Shown: one piece after another, positions 62,561-64,000 of the stretch
How positions within the stretch are numbered: the first letter of the stretch is position 1
How the letters are laid out: each line of letters starts with the position of its first letter
The notes under the pieces: generated by a model
Told to the model about the DNA's origin: nothing
What the model saw: the letters and a program-made list of their open reading frames with translations, nothing else
Databases searched by the model: none
Position numbers and translations under genes: made by a program
Assembly (NCBI GenBank): GCA_016490735.1
Contig: JAEMWC010000626.1
Span: 251,001-315,000, forward strand
From: Pachyseris speciosa
Taxonomy: Eukaryota; Cnidaria; Anthozoa; Scleractinia; Pachyseridae
Direction of reading: 5' to 3'
DNA length: 64,000 nt

Positions 62561-62999
62561 AAGTTAAACGATATAGTTTTATTTTTGTTTTCCAACAATA
62601 CGTTTTATTGTCATGTTTATCACCGCAGCTTGTGTGTTATTTTTTATTTATTTATTTTTAATTATTTAATTTTTTTATGTTTTTTTTTTTTAATAAAACG
62701 CAACACCCCGCCCCGACGCCGACCCCGACCCCGAGTCGTCGTTTTACCGACACCCAAAATTCACGGAGCACTTGGGTGAAATTTGATCCTTCTGACTTGA
62801 CATTTTGAAGTTTGGCGCGACACAAATCAATACTCAAACTAATATTTCAGCCAAAATAAGTGTAATTTAGGCCATCTCAAGTCTTAAAGTTATACACAGA
62901 TGCTTCATAGACATTGAATACAAAATTTACAACAATTTTCAGCCGAAACGAACTCATTTCCCAGCTTTTAGGTACTAAACTTGTCTCGCTAAAAAATGT

Positions 63000-63451
63000 C
63001 AGGGGCACCCAACGAGCCAAATCAACCAAAAGCTATAGAAAGGCATTTTTAAGTCCCTTATGGTGTTTGAAGTCTGTTTTAAGTGATATTTTCATTAGCT
63101 AGAAGAAGTTAATCTGTTCGGATTCCCTAGCTGAAATTTTAATTGTCCGCAAATAGTAGGGAACAAAATCTTCCTTTGAGAAAATGCAAGCTGAAATGAA
63201 CTTTCCACGAACTTTCTAGGGAATTATTTTCTTTGCGAAAATGCTAGCTGACGTTTTAGACTAACAAAAACAGCAATTTCGACCCTTCCGAAAACCTTAG
63301 GGACAATGATTTCCTAACTGCTAATCTTTTAGGCCACGTTTTAGTTACGAAAATCTGAGTGCACTGTGCACTCTTTAAACGACGCCGAAAACCCAAGGCG
63401 AATTACCCTCCACCGAACAGATCTACCGAAATTTGTCGTTGGGTGCCCCTG
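63000..63451. mobile_element. MITE with CAGGGG termini, copy 2
   Basis: Ends CAGGGGCACCCAACGA and TCGTTGGGTGCCCCTG are flanked by AAATGT on both sides, an exact 6-bp target duplication. The interior matches the 18101-18551 element in reverse orientation over its full length with many substitutions. No coding capacity. Confidence 0.85.
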
Positions 63452-64000
63452 AAATGTGAACATGCACAGGGTCAAGCTCTTATCACGCAAAACCAATAGT
63501 TCAAAATCTACACCAAGTATCTATCCTGCGTAGTATATAATCAGGTGCAGGATATGTTTGCTTGTACCTTTTGTCCTTGTTCGTCCTTATTTCCGCAAAT
63601 ACTACAGCAAAATCCCTGCACGTTCGATCGACGCGTCACGCGTCTTGTGGCGGTGCCGTGACTCGAGATTGTGTTGCACAACAAACGGAGACAGAACTCA
63701 GGACACGGGACACAGACACTTCGTCTACATGAAATTCTTAGGAAAAATAAATTTTAGATTGAAAAAAATGCAAATCACAACTGATAGAACGCTGACAACT
63801 TGAACTCGATAGACTTTCCCTGCTCACTTGTCTGATGCCTTTTTTCTTGCAGAAGACTTTATAGATCGTTTTCACCGTCACGCAAAAAAACCGGCGTACA
63901 AGAATAAATTCCGAAACCGTCCCATGAAAGAAGCCAAGAAAATGAGATGCGACAAAAGACTAGAAAATGGGCAATTTCACAAGTCTCAGGTCTGCGTTGC
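63452..64000. other. Terminal gap
   Basis: No recognised gene. The stretch 63840-63930 has a run open on the + strand (FYRSFSPSRKKTGVQE-like) with basic composition, but no boundaries or domain can be supported from the part visible. Confidence 0.3.

Larger units (their letters stand above)
56875..62762 (-). mobile_element. Penelope-like element PLE3 (minus), split by nested insertions
   Basis: The minus-strand PLE coding text runs from about 62225 (VLPYLGVQS...) to 62099, is interrupted by 57285-62094, and resumes at 57280 (LFPYKDRINRPQMSKVVYKA) with the GIY-YIG domain. The join is in frame if one TTAA copy is removed. The left terminus (56875-56935) with CGGGGCC repeats recurs inverted at 62695-62762, and the arm 56940-57140 recurs inverted at 62235-62425. 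The right inverted arm also retains a full 3' terminus with a hammerhead-like motif, absent from the left arm. Confidence 0.8.

Overview
The window looks like AT-rich, repeat-laden genomic DNA of an animal, most likely an anthozoan cnidarian (coral or anemone). The pointers are a split gene built from single-repeat leucine-rich-repeat (LRR) exons, abundant Penelope-like elements (PLEs) with hammerhead-like ends, Tx1/L1-like and CR1/L2-like LINEs, tRNA-derived SINEs, many MITEs and a large Polinton (Maverick). The host assignment is inference; no conserved single-copy housekeeping gene is present to settle it.

Host gene. One minus-strand gene runs from 51244 down to 8627. Twelve exons of exactly 72 bp were found, plus one doubtful 75-bp exon. 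Each is bounded by AG/GT on the minus strand, each is read in the same phase and each encodes one LRR. This is the exon pattern of LGR/relaxin-receptor-type ectodomains. Neither the signal peptide exon nor a membrane domain lies in the window.

Nested insertions in its largest intron. Between exons 45581-45652 and 19417-19488 (26.1 kb) sits a decayed Tx1/L1-like LINE (about 20400-43900, + strand). Two elements interrupt it. One is a 786-bp TTAA-flanked foldback MITE (42927-43712). The other is an 18.8-kb Polinton (21249-40026) with about 160-bp terminal inverted repeats and a near-perfect 6-bp target duplication. The Polinton carries protein-primed DNA polymerase B, a chromodomain integrase, an adenain-like protease, a packaging ATPase, a putative double-jelly-roll capsid protein, a putative penton, a PLA2-like protein, a BRO-N/nuclease gene, a VLTF3-like late transcription factor, two collagen-like fibres sharing an N-terminus and a SLATT-like two-helix membrane protein. 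Most structural genes share a TCTAA...TATATG start context. Most Polinton genes except polB are broken by one or a few single-base indels or nonsense changes.

Left part (1-20 kb). Mostly intron or intergenic DNA with MITEs (mariner/pogo-like, Harbinger-like), two SINE copies, a 1-kb duplicated block, a 0.45-kb near-perfect palindrome, a CR1/L2-type LINE tail and a truncated PLE.

Right part (45-64 kb). The 5' LRR exons, a palindromic PLE remnant, DIRS/Ngaro-like gag remains, a SINE, Tx1-like LINE pieces, and a three-deep nest at 56.9-62.8 kb: a PLE (minus) is split by a TTAA-flanked MITE, which in turn holds a nearly full-length CR1/L2-like LINE with an SGNH-esterase ORF1.
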